Shown here piece by piece: positions 1 through 8,985 of a stretch of DNA of 64,000 bases. The position numbers and the translations under genes are program-made. The first letter of the stretch is position 1. Every line of letters begins with the position of its first letter. Source of the DNA: Methylibium sp965279545 (lineage in GTDB: Bacteria; Pseudomonadota; Gammaproteobacteria; Burkholderiales; Burkholderiaceae_C); NCBI RefSeq assembly GCF_965279545.1, contig NZ_OZ257250.1, positions 806,001 to 870,000 on the forward strand. The letters run 5' to 3'. Below the pieces are notes generated by a model that saw nothing but the letters and a program-made list of their open reading frames with translations, did no database searches and was not told the origin of the DNA.

Positions 1-131
1 TGCGCGGCTGCGACCGCATCGTGCCGGTCGACGTCTACGTGCCGGGCTGTCCGCCCACGGCCGAGGCACTGCTGTACGGCATCCTGCAGTTGCAGGCCAA
101 GATCCGCCGCGAAAACACGATCGCCCGATAA
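1..131 (+). CDS. nuoB: NADH-quinone oxidoreductase subunit B, 3' end only
   Basis: Only the last 42 codons are present; the reading frame starts at base 3 and ends with TAA at 129-131. The motif VPGCPPTAEAL near the C-terminus is typical of NuoB, and its Cys is a ligand of the N2 4Fe-4S cluster, the last electron carrier before quinone. The subunit sits in the peripheral arm of complex I against NuoD. The gene lies 18 bp upstream of nuoC in the same direction, as expected in a nuoA-N operon. Identification is firm although most of the gene is outside the window. Confidence 0.95.
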   Translation, partial: RGCDRIVPVDVYVPGCPPTAEALLYGILQLQAKIRRENTIAR

Positions 132-149
132 GCCTGCAGCCCTTCGCCC

Positions 150-761
150 ATGGACCACAAAATCGACATCCTGCAGCCGGCGATCGAAGCCGTGCTGGCC
201 GGCAAGATCCAGTTGCTGGTACGCGACCGCGGCGAACTGACCTTGACCGTCAAGGCCACCGACTACCTGGGCGTGTGCGCCACCCTGCGCGATCACGCCG
301 ACCTCCAGCTCGAGCAACTGATCGACCTGTGCGGTCTCGACTACTCGTCCTACAAGGATGGCGCCGGTTCGCCTTACACGGAAGGCCCGCGCTATTGCGT
401 CGTGCTGCACCTGCTGTCGGTGAGCAAGAACTGGCGCTTGCGTCTGAAGGTCTTCTGTCCGGACGACGACCTGCCGGTGGTGGCCTCGGTCAACGAGGTG
501 TGGGCCGCTGCGAACTGGTTCGAGCGCGAGGCCTTCGACCTCTACGGCATCGTGTTCGAGGGCCACGCCGACCTGCGCCGCATCCTCACCGACTACGGTT
601 TCATCGGGCACCCGTTCCGCAAGGACTTCCCGACCACGGGTCACGTCGAGATGCGCTACGACGCCGAGCAACGCCGCGTGATCTACCAGCCGGTCACGAT
701 CGAGCCGCGCGAGATCACGCCGCGGATCATCCGCGAGGACAACTACGGCGGTCTGCACTGA
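150..761 (+). CDS. nuoC: NADH-quinone oxidoreductase subunit C
   Basis: 203 residues, the usual length for a free-standing betaproteobacterial NuoC (not fused to NuoD as in enterics). It is a peripheral-arm subunit without cofactors that packs against NuoD. The conserved stretch WFEREAFDLYGI (about residues 123-134) and the following FxGHPFRKDFP segment are the family signature. The start at 150 follows the nuoB stop by 18 bp and gives the standard N-terminus. The product is cytoplasmic and has no membrane segment. Confidence 0.96.
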   Translation: MDHKIDILQPAIEAVLAGKIQLLVRDRGELTLTVKATDYLGVCATLRDHADLQLEQLIDLCGLDYSSYKDGAGSPYTEGPRYCVVLHLLSVSKNWRLRLKVFCPDDDLPVVASVNEVWAAANWFEREAFDLYGIVFEGHADLRRILTDYGFIGHPFRKDFPTTGHVEMRYDAEQRRVIYQPVTIEPREITPRIIREDNYGGLH

Positions 762-787
762 GCGCGTTGCGCGAACCCGAGTCCCCC

Positions 788-2041
788 ATGGCCGAGATCA
801 AGAACTACACCCTCAACTTCGGGCCGCAGCACCCGGCGGCGCATGGCGTGCTGCGCCTGATCCTCGAGCTCGACGGCGAAGTGATCCAGCGCGCCGACCC
901 GCACATCGGCCTGCTGCACCGCGCGACGGAGAAGCTCGCGGAGAGCAAGACCTACATCCAGTCGCTGCCCTACATGGACCGTCTCGACTACGTGTCCATG
1001 ATGTGCAACGAGCACGCCTACTGCCTCGCGATCGAGAAGCTGCTCGGTGTCGACGTGCCGGTCCGTGCGCAGTACATCCGCGTGATGTTTTCCGAGATCA
1101 CGCGCATCCTGAACCACTTGCTGTGGATCGGCGCGCACGGCCTCGACTGCGGTGCGATGAACATCCTCATCTACGCCTTCCGTGAACGCGAGGACCTGTT
1201 CGACCTGTACGAGGCGGTCTCGGGCGCGCGCATGCACGCGGCCTATTTCCGTCCGGGCGGCGTCTACCGGGACCTGCCGGACGCGATGCCGCAGTACAAG
1301 GTCTCGAAGATCCGCAACGCCAAGGCGCTGGCGAAGATGAACGAGAACCGGCAGGGTTCGATGCTCGACTTCGTCGACGACTTCTGCCGCCGCTTCCCGA
1401 AGAACGTCGACGATTACGAGACGCTGCTGACCGACAACCGCATCTGGAAGCAGCGCACCGTGGGCATCGGCGTCGTGACACCGGAGCGCGCGCTCAATCT
1501 CGGCTTCACCGGTCCGATGCTGCGCGGCTCGGGCGTCGAGTGGGATCTGCGCAAGAAGCAGCCCTACGACGTCTATGACCGTGTCGACTTCGACGTGCCC
1601 GTCGGCACCGGCGGCGACTGCTATGACCGCTATCTGGTGCGCGTCGAAGAAATGCGCCAGAGCAACCGCATCATTCAACAGTGTTCGGCCTGGTTGCGTG
1701 CCAATCCCGGACCCGTGATCACCGACAACCACAAGGTGGCCGCACCGGGTCGCGTGGACATGAAGTCCAACATGGAAGAGCTGATCCACCACTTCAAGCT
1801 CTTCACCGAAGGATTCCACGTGCCCGAGGGTGAGGCCTATGCAGCGGTCGAGCACCCGAAGGGCGAGTTCGGCATCTACATCGTCAGCGACGGTGCCAAC
1901 AAGCCCTACCGGCTGAAGATCCGCGCGCCGGGTTTTGCCCATCTCGCTGCGATGGACGAGATGTCGCGCGGCCACATGATCGCCGACGCGGTGGCAGTGA
2001 TCGGCACGATGGACATCGTTTTCGGCGAGATTGATCGATGA
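788..2041 (+). CDS. nuoD: NADH-quinone oxidoreductase subunit D (49-kDa type)
   Basis: 417 residues. With NuoB it forms the quinone-binding cavity of complex I. The ATG at 788 is chosen because it is followed at once by the conserved NYTLNFGPQHPAAHGVLR segment; an open frame continues upstream through nuoC but is a shadow. The HIGLLHR motif and the C-terminal MDIVFGEIDR end are as expected. The stop overlaps the nuoE start by ATGA (2038-2041), implying translational coupling. Confidence 0.97.
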   Translation: MAEIKNYTLNFGPQHPAAHGVLRLILELDGEVIQRADPHIGLLHRATEKLAESKTYIQSLPYMDRLDYVSMMCNEHAYCLAIEKLLGVDVPVRAQYIRVMFSEITRILNHLLWIGAHGLDCGAMNILIYAFREREDLFDLYEAVSGARMHAAYFRPGGVYRDLPDAMPQYKVSKIRNAKALAKMNENRQGSMLDFVDDFCRRFPKNVDDYETLLTDNRIWKQRTVGIGVVTPERALNLGFTGPMLRGSGVEWDLRKKQPYDVYDRVDFDVPVGTGGDCYDRYLVRVEEMRQSNRIIQQCSAWLRANPGPVITDNHKVAAPGRVDMKSNMEELIHHFKLFTEGFHVPEGEAYAAVEHPKGEFGIYIVSDGANKPYRLKIRAPGFAHLAAMDEMSRGHMIADAVAVIGTMDIVFGEIDR

Positions 2042-2523
2042 CACTTTCGCAAGCCACCAAGGCGCGCTTCGACCGCGAGGTCGCCAAGTACCCTGCAGAC
2101 CAGCAGCAGTCGGCGGTGATGGCCTGCCTGGCCATCGTGCAGCACGAGCAGGGCCATGTGTCGGCCGAGGCCGAGAAGGCGATCGCAGCACACCTCGGCA
2201 TGGCGCCGATCGCGGTGCACGAGGTCACGACCTTCTACAACATGTACAACCAGCAGCCGGTCGGCCGTTTCAAGCTGAACGTCTGCACCAACCTGCCGTG
2301 CCAGCTGCGCGACGGCGAGACCGCGCTCCAGCACGTGTGCAAGAAGCTCGGTGTCGAGCCCTATGGCTCCACGGCCGACGGCGTGTTCACGGTGCAGCCC
2401 AGCGAATGCCTCGGTGCTTGTGCCGACGCGCCGGTGATGCTGGTCAACGACCGTCAGATGCTGAGCTACATGAACGCCGAGCGCCTCGACGAGCTGCTCG
2501 AACTGCTGAAGGCACAGAAATGA
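2038..2523 (+). CDS. nuoE: NADH-quinone oxidoreductase subunit E (24-kDa type)
   Basis: 161 residues of the thioredoxin-like ferredoxin family. Four Cys for the N1a 2Fe-2S cluster are visible as CTNLPC (about residue 83) and CLGAC (about 124). It pairs with NuoF in the NADH-oxidising tip of complex I. The start shares ATGA with the nuoD stop. The stop at 2521-2523 overlaps the ATG of a 16-codon bridging ORF that leads to nuoF. Confidence 0.96.
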   Translation: MTLSQATKARFDREVAKYPADQQQSAVMACLAIVQHEQGHVSAEAEKAIAAHLGMAPIAVHEVTTFYNMYNQQPVGRFKLNVCTNLPCQLRDGETALQHVCKKLGVEPYGSTADGVFTVQPSECLGACADAPVMLVNDRQMLSYMNAERLDELLELLKAQK

Positions 2524-2570
2524 TGTTCCGTATTCGAGCCCGGCACGCCGCGAACGGGGGACGGTCATGA
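2520..2570 (+). other. Bridging mini-ORF across the nuoE-nuoF gap
   Basis: An ATG at 2520 overlaps the nuoE stop as ATGA, opens 16 codons (MMFRIRARHAANGGRS), and ends in a TGA at 2568-2570 that overlaps the nuoF ATG as ATGA. The gap between the two structural genes (43 bp) is therefore translatable end to end with a stop/start overlap at each side. No similarity to a known protein is recognised. The likely role, if any, is ribosome hand-over rather than a functional peptide. The arrangement recurs at other junctions in this window. Confidence 0.4.
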
Positions 2571-3928
2571 CACTCGATCTGTCGAAGTTCCAGGCGACGG
2601 GTCGCGAAACCTGCTTCCACGACCGCCATATCGGCGCGCAGATCGTCGCCGGCCTCGACGGCAAGAACTGGCGCCTGAAGGACTACGAAGCGCGCGGTGG
2701 CTACCGGGCGCTGAGGAAGATCCTGAACGGCGAGGGCGCCGGTGGCGAAAAGGCAGAGCTGATGACGCCCGACCAGGTGATCGCCGAAGTCAAGGCCTCG
2801 GGCCTGCGCGGTCGCGGCGGGGCCGGCTTCCCGACCGGGCTGAAGTGGAGCTTCATGCCGCGCCAGTTCCCGGGCCAGAAGTACCTGGTCTGCAATTCCG
2901 ACGAGGGCGAGCCCGGCACCTGCAAGGACCGCGACATCCTTGCCTACAACCCGCACATCGTCATCGAGGGCATGATCATCGCGGCCTACGCGATGGGCAT
3001 CTCGGTCGGCTACAACTACATCCACGGCGAAATCTTCGAGATCTACGAGCGCTTCGAAGAGGCGCTGGAAGAGGCCCGTGCCGCCGGCTACCTGGGCAAT
3101 GCCATCCTCGGCTCCGGCCACAGTTTCCAGCTGCATGCCTTCCACGGCTTCGGCGCCTACATCTGCGGCGAGGAGACGGCGCTGCTCGAGTCGCTCGAGG
3201 GCAAGAAGGGCCAGCCGCGGTTCAAGCCGCCGTTCCCGGCCAGCTTCGGTCTGTATGGCAGGCCGACGACCATCAACAACACCGAGACCTTCGCTGCGGT
3301 GCCGTGGATCATCTGCAACGGCGGTGAGGCCTACCTCGCGATCGGCAAACCGAACAACGGCGGCACCAAGCTGTTCTCGATGGTCGGCGATGTCGAGCGC
3401 CCCGGCAACTACGAGGTGCCGCTGGGCACACCGTTCGCGAAACTGCTCGAGCTGGCCGGCGGCGTGAAGGGCGGTCGCAAGCTCAAGGCCGTGATCCCCG
3501 GCGGTTCGTCGGCGCCGGTGCTGCCGGCGGCCATCATGATGGACACGACGATGGACTACGACGCGATCGCCAAGGCCGGCTCGATGCTCGGCTCCGGCGC
3601 CGTGATCGTGATGGACGACACCCGCTGCATGGTCAAGAGCCTGCTGCGCCTCTCCTATTTTTACCAGCACGAAAGCTGCGGGCAGTGCACGCCCTGCCGT
3701 GAAGGCACCGGCTGGCTGTGGCGCATGGTCGACCGCATCGAGAACGGCAAGGGCCGCATGGAAGACATCGAACTGCTGAATTCGGTGGCCGACAACATCC
3801 AGGGCCGCACGATCTGCGCGCTGGGCGACGCGGCCGCGATGCCGGTGCGGGCCATGATCAAGCACTTCCGCGAGGAGTTCGTGCACCACATCGAACACAA
3901 GACCTGCGTGGTCCCGGCGTATGTCTAG
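2567..3928 (+). CDS. nuoF: NADH-quinone oxidoreductase subunit F (51-kDa type)
   Basis: 453 residues. This is the NADH-binding, FMN-carrying subunit where electrons enter complex I. The glycine-rich nucleotide site GLRGRGGAGFPTG is at about residues 79-91. The N3 4Fe-4S ligands are SCGQCTPC (about 369-376) plus the Cys of CALGDAA (about 417). The ATG at 2567 is in the expected place for the family. The stop TAG at 3926-3928 is overlapped by an out-of-frame ATG (3921) that opens a bridging ORF to nuoG. Confidence 0.97.
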   Translation: MTLDLSKFQATGRETCFHDRHIGAQIVAGLDGKNWRLKDYEARGGYRALRKILNGEGAGGEKAELMTPDQVIAEVKASGLRGRGGAGFPTGLKWSFMPRQFPGQKYLVCNSDEGEPGTCKDRDILAYNPHIVIEGMIIAAYAMGISVGYNYIHGEIFEIYERFEEALEEARAAGYLGNAILGSGHSFQLHAFHGFGAYICGEETALLESLEGKKGQPRFKPPFPASFGLYGRPTTINNTETFAAVPWIICNGGEAYLAIGKPNNGGTKLFSMVGDVERPGNYEVPLGTPFAKLLELAGGVKGGRKLKAVIPGGSSAPVLPAAIMMDTTMDYDAIAKAGSMLGSGAVIVMDDTRCMVKSLLRLSYFYQHESCGQCTPCREGTGWLWRMVDRIENGKGRMEDIELLNSVADNIQGRTICALGDAAAMPVRAMIKHFREEFVHHIEHKTCVVPAYV

Positions 3929-4025
3929 CCCCCACGCCTGGATCACCTCGCTGGCGCCTGAGGGGGCGGGCTTTCCTTGCGACGGCCCGGCGCAAGGCCG
4001 GTCTGACGGAACCCACCATGGTTGA
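3921..4025 (+). other. Bridging mini-ORF across the nuoF-nuoG gap, carried by a repeat
   Basis: A 34-codon ORF starts at 3921 inside the end of nuoF and stops at 4023-4025, just inside nuoG. Its middle is made by a copy of the palindromic repeat family and contains ITSLAPEGAG, matching the SLPPEGA-type peptide the element encodes in other copies. It overlaps both flanking genes, so ribosomes could traverse the 89-bp gap. A functional peptide is not suggested by the sequence. Confidence 0.35.
3937..4010 (+). repeat. Palindromic REP-like element, nuoF/nuoG copy
   Basis: Degenerate member of a family with six copies in this window. Key blocks: CCTCGCTGGCGCCTGAGGGG, then GCGACGGCCCGGCGCAAGGC. 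They align with CTTCGCTGCCCCCCGAGGGG and TTGGGGCGGCCCGGCG of the copy inside gcvP. It fills most of the nuoF-nuoG gap. Confidence 0.6.
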
Positions 4026-6348
4026 AATCGAACTCGACGGCCGCAAGGTCGAGGTGCCCGAAGGCAGCATGGTCATGCATGCTGCCGACAAGGCCGGCAC
4101 CTACATCCCGCACTTCTGTTATCACAAAAAGCTCAGCATCGCGGCCAACTGCCGCATGTGCCTGGTCGACGTCGAGAAGGCGCCCAAGCCCATGCCGGCC
4201 TGCGCCACGCCGGTGACGCAGGGCATGATCGTGCGCACCAAGAGCGACAAGGCGCTGAAGGCGCAGCAGTCGGTGATGGAGTTCCTGCTCATCAATCACC
4301 CGCTGGACTGCCCCATCTGCGACCAGGGCGGCGAATGCCAGTTGCAGGATCTGGCGGTCGGCTACGGCAAGTCCGCCTCGCGCTACGAGGAAGAAAAGCG
4401 CGTGGTGCTGCACAAGGACGTGGGCCCGCTGATCTCGATGGAAGAGATGACGCGCTGCATCCACTGCACCCGCTGCGTGCGCTTCGGCCAGGAAGTCGCC
4501 GGCGTGATGGAACTCGGCATGATCCACCGCGGCGAGCATGCCGAGATCACGACGGTGGCCGGTGAGACGGTCGACTCCGAGCTGTCGGGCAACATGATCG
4601 ACATCTGCCCGGTCGGTGCGCTGACCAGCAAGCCCTTCCGCTACAGCGCTCGCACCTGGGAGTTGTCACGACGCAAGTCGGTCAGTCCGCACGACTCGAC
4701 GGGTGCGAACCTGATTGTCCAGGTCAAGGGCAACCAGGTGATGCGTGTCGTGCCGCTCGAGAACGAAGCAGTCAACGAATGCTGGCTGGCGGATCGCGAT
4801 CGTTTCTCGTACGAAGCGCTGAACACCGACGAGCGCCTGACCACGCCGATGATCAAGCAGGGCGGACAGTGGCGCAGCGTCGACTGGAACGTCGCGCTCG
4901 AGTACGTGGCCAACGGACTCAAGTCCATCAAGGCCGATCACGGCGCTGCCAGCATCGGCGCGTTGGCGACCGCGCACAGCACGGTCGAGGAGTTGTACCT
5001 GCTCGGCCAATTGGTGCGCGGCCTGGGCTCCGACAACATCGACCACCGACTGCGCCATGCCTCGTTCGGTGCGAGCGGGCAGGCGGCGGATTCGCCTTCG
5101 GCGCGCTGGCTCGGGACCAGCATCGCGTCGCTGTCGACGCTGGATCGCGCTCTCGTGATCGGCTCCTTCCTGCGCAAGGACCACCCGCTGTTCGCGCAGC
5201 GGCTGCGTCAGGCGGCCAAGCATGGTGCGCAGATCAGCAGCCTTCATGCGCTGGCCGACGACTGGCTGCTGCCGGTGTCTGCGCAGCTCATCGCGGCGCC
5301 GAGCGCCTGGGTGGCGGCACTGGCCGGCGTGGCAGCAGAGGTGGCGGCACACAAGGGCGTGGCCGCACCGGTCGCGGCCGAAGCGAGCGAGCAGGCCAAG
5401 GCCGTTGCCGCCTCCTTGCTGAGCGGACAGCGCAAGGCCGTGCTGCTCGGCAATGCCGCTGTCCAGCACCCGCAGGCCGAGCAACTGCTCGCGCTGGCCA
5501 GTTTCATCGCCGAGCACACCGGCGCCACCTGCGGCGTGATCGGTGAGGCGGCCAACAGCGTCGGTGCCCAACTGGTCGGCGCCCAGCCGCTGCGGGGCGG
5601 ACTGAATGCCGGCCAGATGCTGGCCCAGCCGCTCAAGGCCTATCTGCTCCTCAACGCCGAGCCGGTGTTGGATGCGGCCGATCCGCAACAGGCCGCGGCG
5701 ACCCTGGCAGCAGCCGGCATGGTGGTGTCCTTGAGCGCCTTCAAGAGCGCCAACCTCGAGCATGCCGACGTGCTGCTGCCGATCACGCCGTTCACCGAGA
5801 CCTCCGGCAGCTTCATCAACGCCGAGGGCCGCGTGCAGAGTTTCCATGGCGTCGTCAAGCCGCGCGGCGATGCACGCCCGGCCTGGAAGCTGCTGCGCGT
5901 GCTCGGCTCGATGCTGGGCCTGCAGGGCTTCGACTTCGAAACCTCGGAAGAGGTCAAGGCCCGAGCCTTGGGTGACATCGGTGCATTGGCCTCGCGGCTG
6001 CGCAACGCAACGCAGGCCGCGGTCGCCGCGTCGGCAAACGGCACGGCGCTGGAGCGCGTGGCCGACGTGCCGATCTACGCCACCGACGCCATCGCGCGCC
6101 GCGCGCCGTCGCTGCAGGCCACCACCGATGCGCGCACGCCGCGGGCGGGCCTGCCGACGGCCGTGTGGCAGCGCCTGGGCCTGAGTGATGGCGCCCATGT
6201 CCATGTGCAGCAGGGCCGTGCATCGGTGCGGCTCGGGGCTTACCACGATGCGAGCCTGGCGCCCACTGCCGTGCGCGTGCCTGCCGGGCACGCCGCGACC
6301 GCGGCACTCGGCGCGATGTTCGGCGAGATCGCCGTCGAGAAGGCCTGA
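4018..6348 (+). CDS. nuoG: NADH-quinone oxidoreductase subunit G (75-kDa type)
   Basis: 776 residues. The N-terminus is a 2Fe-2S ferredoxin domain with C34, C45, C48 and C62 (CYHKKLSIAANCRMC). It is followed by the His/Cys N5 region with CPICDQGGEC, the N4 motif CIHCTRC and a CPVGAL Cys, and then a molybdopterin-oxidoreductase-like domain that is inactive in complex I. It links NuoF/E to the NuoI clusters. The ATG at 4018 gives the conserved N-terminus; the open frame upstream belongs to the nuoF region. The gene is preceded by the repeat element and ends 2 bp before nuoH. Confidence 0.96.
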   Translation: MVEIELDGRKVEVPEGSMVMHAADKAGTYIPHFCYHKKLSIAANCRMCLVDVEKAPKPMPACATPVTQGMIVRTKSDKALKAQQSVMEFLLINHPLDCPICDQGGECQLQDLAVGYGKSASRYEEEKRVVLHKDVGPLISMEEMTRCIHCTRCVRFGQEVAGVMELGMIHRGEHAEITTVAGETVDSELSGNMIDICPVGALTSKPFRYSARTWELSRRKSVSPHDSTGANLIVQVKGNQVMRVVPLENEAVNECWLADRDRFSYEALNTDERLTTPMIKQGGQWRSVDWNVALEYVANGLKSIKADHGAASIGALATAHSTVEELYLLGQLVRGLGSDNIDHRLRHASFGASGQAADSPSARWLGTSIASLSTLDRALVIGSFLRKDHPLFAQRLRQAAKHGAQISSLHALADDWLLPVSAQLIAAPSAWVAALAGVAAEVAAHKGVAAPVAAEASEQAKAVAASLLSGQRKAVLLGNAAVQHPQAEQLLALASFIAEHTGATCGVIGEAANSVGAQLVGAQPLRGGLNAGQMLAQPLKAYLLLNAEPVLDAADPQQAAATLAAAGMVVSLSAFKSANLEHADVLLPITPFTETSGSFINAEGRVQSFHGVVKPRGDARPAWKLLRVLGSMLGLQGFDFETSEEVKARALGDIGALASRLRNATQAAVAASANGTALERVADVPIYATDAIARRAPSLQATTDARTPRAGLPTAVWQRLGLSDGAHVHVQQGRASVRLGAYHDASLAPTAVRVPAGHAATAALGAMFGEIAVEKA

Positions 6349-6350
6349 GC

Positions 6351-7415
6351 ATGATCGAAAGCTTCAACCAGTTCGGCAGCGGCCTGCTCGGCGGCTTCTG
6401 GCCCGTCGTGTGGAACCTGATCAAGATCGTGGCGCTGATCCTGCCGCTGATGGGCTGCGTCGCCTACCTCACGCTGTGGGAGCGCAAGGCCATCGGCTGG
6501 ACGCAGATCCGGCCCGGCCCGAACCGCGTCGGCCCCTGGGGCCTGCTGACCCCGATCGCCGATGCGGTGAAGCTGATCTTCAAGGAAATCATCCTCCCGA
6601 CCGCGGCCAACAAGGGCCTGTTCCTGCTCGGCCCGGTGATGACCATCATGCCGGCGCTCGCCGCCTGGGTGGTCATGCCCTTTGGCCCGGAAGTGGCGCT
6701 CGCCAACATCAACGCCGGCCTGTTGTTCCTGATGGCGATCACGTCGATGGAGGTCTACGGCGTCATCATCGCCGGCTGGGCCTCGAACTCGAAGTACGCC
6801 TTCCTCGGCGCGCTGCGCGCGTCGGCGCAGATGGTCAGCTACGAGATCGCGATGGGTTTCGCGCTGGTGGTGGTGCTGATGGTCTCGGGCACGCTGAACA
6901 TGACCGAGATCGTGCTCGGCCAGGACAAGGGCCGCTTCGCCGACATGGGCCTCAATTTCCTGAGCTGGAACTGGCTGCCGCTGTTCCCGATCTTCATCGT
7001 CTATTTCATCTCCGGCCTGGCCGAGACCAACCGCCACCCCTTCGACGTGGTGGAGGGCGAGTCCGAGATCGTGGCCGGCCACATGATCGAGTACTCGGGC
7101 ATGTCGTTCGCGATGTTCTTCCTCGCCGAGTACGCGAACATGCTCCTGATCTCCGCGCTGGCGGTCACGATGTTCCTCGGCGGCTGGCTGCCGCCGATCG
7201 ACAGCGCCATCTTCAACTGGATCCCCGGCTGGATCTGGCTCGGCCTGAAGACCTTCGTGGTCGTGACCCTGTTCCTGTGGGTGCGTGCGACCTTCCCGCG
7301 CTTCCGCTACGACCAGATCATGCGGCTGGGCTGGAAGATCTTCATCCCGATCACGCTGATCTGGCTGGTCGTCGTGGGCCTGTGGATCCAGTCGCCCTGG
7401 AACATCTGGAAATAA
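6351..7415 (+). CDS. nuoH: NADH-quinone oxidoreductase subunit H
   Basis: 354 residues, about eight transmembrane helices. This membrane-arm subunit contacts NuoB/D and forms the entrance of the quinone tunnel. Family landmarks are WERKAIGWTQIRPGPNRVGP (about residues 43-62), EKG-like loops, and the acidic stretch AETNRHPFDVVEGESEIVAG (about 224-243). It starts 2 bp after the nuoG stop. A strong AGGAGG site sits between it and nuoI. Confidence 0.97.
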   Translation: MIESFNQFGSGLLGGFWPVVWNLIKIVALILPLMGCVAYLTLWERKAIGWTQIRPGPNRVGPWGLLTPIADAVKLIFKEIILPTAANKGLFLLGPVMTIMPALAAWVVMPFGPEVALANINAGLLFLMAITSMEVYGVIIAGWASNSKYAFLGALRASAQMVSYEIAMGFALVVVLMVSGTLNMTEIVLGQDKGRFADMGLNFLSWNWLPLFPIFIVYFISGLAETNRHPFDVVEGESEIVAGHMIEYSGMSFAMFFLAEYANMLLISALAVTMFLGGWLPPIDSAIFNWIPGWIWLGLKTFVVVTLFLWVRATFPRFRYDQIMRLGWKIFIPITLIWLVVVGLWIQSPWNIWK

Positions 7416-7430
7416 AAGGAGGGCCTGACC

Positions 7431-7928
7431 ATGTCCGCTGTGGCCTCCATCAAGGAGTTCTTCAACACCTTCTTCCTGCTCGAATTGCTGAAGGGCATGA
7501 AGCTGACCGGCCGTCACTTCCTGTCGCCGGCCATCACGGTGCAGTTCCCGGAAGAAAAGACACCGCTGTCGCCGCGTTTTCGCGGCCTGCACGCGCTGCG
7601 CCGCTACGAGAACGGCGAGGAGCGCTGCATCGCCTGCAAGCTGTGCGAGGCGGTCTGCCCGGCGCTGGCGATCACGATCGAGAGCGAAGTGCGAGACGAC
7701 GGCAGCCGCCGCACGACGCGCTACGACATCGACCTGACCAAGTGCATCTTCTGCGGCTTCTGCGAGGAGAGCTGCCCGGTCGACTCGATCGTCGAGACGC
7801 ACATCTTCGAATACCACGGCGAAAAGCGCGGTGACCTGTACTTCACGAAGGACATGCTGCTGGCCGTGGGCGACCGCTACGAAAAAGAGATCGCCGCCAA
7901 CCGGGAGGCCGACGCAGCCTACCGATGA
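7431..7928 (+). CDS. nuoI: NADH-quinone oxidoreductase subunit I (8Fe ferredoxin)
   Basis: 165 residues. Two classical 4Fe-4S motifs, CIACKLCEAVCP (from C66) and CIFCGFCEESCP (from C105), hold clusters N6a and N6b that pass electrons to N2 in NuoB. The N-terminal amphipathic region (KEFFNTFFLLELLKGMKLT) lies on the membrane surface. The ribosome site AAAGGAGGG ends about 7 bp before the ATG. The stop TGA overlaps the ATG of a bridging mini-ORF leading to nuoJ. Confidence 0.97.
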   Translation: MSAVASIKEFFNTFFLLELLKGMKLTGRHFLSPAITVQFPEEKTPLSPRFRGLHALRRYENGEERCIACKLCEAVCPALAITIESEVRDDGSRRTTRYDIDLTKCIFCGFCEESCPVDSIVETHIFEYHGEKRGDLYFTKDMLLAVGDRYEKEIAANREADAAYR

Positions 7929-7972
7929 ACGGCCTTGCCGGCTCTTCCACCGGCTGCGAACGACACCAATGA
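7925..7972 (+). other. Bridging mini-ORF across the nuoI-nuoJ gap
   Basis: ATG at 7925 overlaps the nuoI stop (ATGA). The 15-codon ORF MNGLAGSSTGCERHQ ends with TGA at 7970-7972, overlapping the nuoJ ATG (ATGA again). The 40-bp gap is thus completely readable with stop/start overlaps at both ends, as between nuoE and nuoF. No recognisable protein family. A role in translational coupling is an inference. Confidence 0.4.
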
Positions 7973-8613
7973 ACACAGAATCCGCGCTCTTCTACGTCTT
8001 CTCGGCGATCCTCCTGTTCGCCTCCTTTCGCGTCATCACCGCGCGCAGCGCGGTCTACGCGGCGCTCTATCTCGTGCTGGCCTTCTTCACCGCAGCCTGC
8101 GTGTGGATGCTGCTGAAGGCCGAGTTCCTGGCGATCTCGCTGGTGCTCGTGTACGTGGGCGCCGTGATGGTGCTGTTCCTGTTCGTGGTCATGATGCTCG
8201 ACGCCAACGCCGACACGGTGCGCAAGGGTTTCTGGCAGCTGTTTCCGGTGGCGGGCACGATCGGTGCGGTCATCGCGGCCGAGATGATCTGGGTGCTGCG
8301 CCGTGGCTTCGACCTGCCCGAGGCGCCACAGGCCGACGCGGTGGCCGTCAAGCTCGGCAACACCAAGCTGCTCGGCATCGAGATCTACACGCAGTACCTG
8401 TATCCGCTGCAGATCGCGGCCGTGGTGCTGCTGGTCGCCATCATCGCGGCGATCGCGTTGACGATGCGCAAGCGCAAGGACAGCAAGCACATCGATGCGT
8501 CCGCGCAGGTGAAGGTGCGCAAGGCCGACCGCGTGCGCATCGTGCAGATGCAGCCCGAGCGTGCGCCGGCGCCACCGGCCCCCGCCGAACCCACTGCGAC
8601 CGGAGGGCAATGA
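7969..8613 (+). CDS. nuoJ: NADH-quinone oxidoreductase subunit J
   Basis: 214 residues, five predicted membrane helices in the first 165 residues and a charged, proline-rich C-terminal tail (PERAPAPPAPAEP). It is a small membrane-arm subunit next to NuoK and NuoA. The ATG at 7969 gives MNTESALFYVFS and a first helix of normal length; an upstream in-frame extension is rejected. The stop shares one base with the nuoK start. Confidence 0.95.
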   Translation: MNTESALFYVFSAILLFASFRVITARSAVYAALYLVLAFFTAACVWMLLKAEFLAISLVLVYVGAVMVLFLFVVMMLDANADTVRKGFWQLFPVAGTIGAVIAAEMIWVLRRGFDLPEAPQADAVAVKLGNTKLLGIEIYTQYLYPLQIAAVVLLVAIIAAIALTMRKRKDSKHIDASAQVKVRKADRVRIVQMQPERAPAPPAPAEPTATGGQ

Positions 8614-8921
8614 TGAGCATCACGCTGGGACATTACCTCTCGCTCGGCGCGATGCTGTTCGCGCTGTCGGTGATCGGCATCTTCCTGAACCGCAAGAACC
8701 TCATCGTGCTGCTGATGGCGATCGAACTGATGCTGCTGGCGGTCAACCTCAATTTCATCGCCTTCTCGCATTACCTCGGCGACATGGCGGGGCAGGTGTT
8801 CGTGTTCTTCATCCTGACCGTCGCTGCCGCCGAATCGGCGATCGGCCTGGCGATCCTGGTGGTGCTGTTCCGCAACCGCTCGACGATCAACGTCGACGAA
8901 CTCGACGCACTGAAGGGCTGA
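8613..8921 (+). CDS. nuoK: NADH-quinone oxidoreductase subunit K
   Basis: 102 residues, three membrane helices. It carries the conserved membrane Glu residues of the proton path (LLMAIELMLLAVN and FILTVAAAESAIGLA). Two adjacent ATGs exist (8610 and 8613). The second is preferred because the GGAGGG site (8602-8607) is then five bases away and the protein has the usual length; starting at 8610 would add one Met. Confidence 0.95.
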   Translation: MSITLGHYLSLGAMLFALSVIGIFLNRKNLIVLLMAIELMLLAVNLNFIAFSHYLGDMAGQVFVFFILTVAAAESAIGLAILVVLFRNRSTINVDELDALKG

Positions 8922-8985
8922 CCCGCTACCCAATGTACGCACGGGCCGCAGGGCCCGTTCGTTCGATAGAGCAGAGAACAACAAG

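Noticed and set aside
3718..4017. Extended N-terminus of NuoG through the end of nuoF
   Set aside because: Shadow of nuoF; the ferredoxin domain of NuoG begins at 4018.
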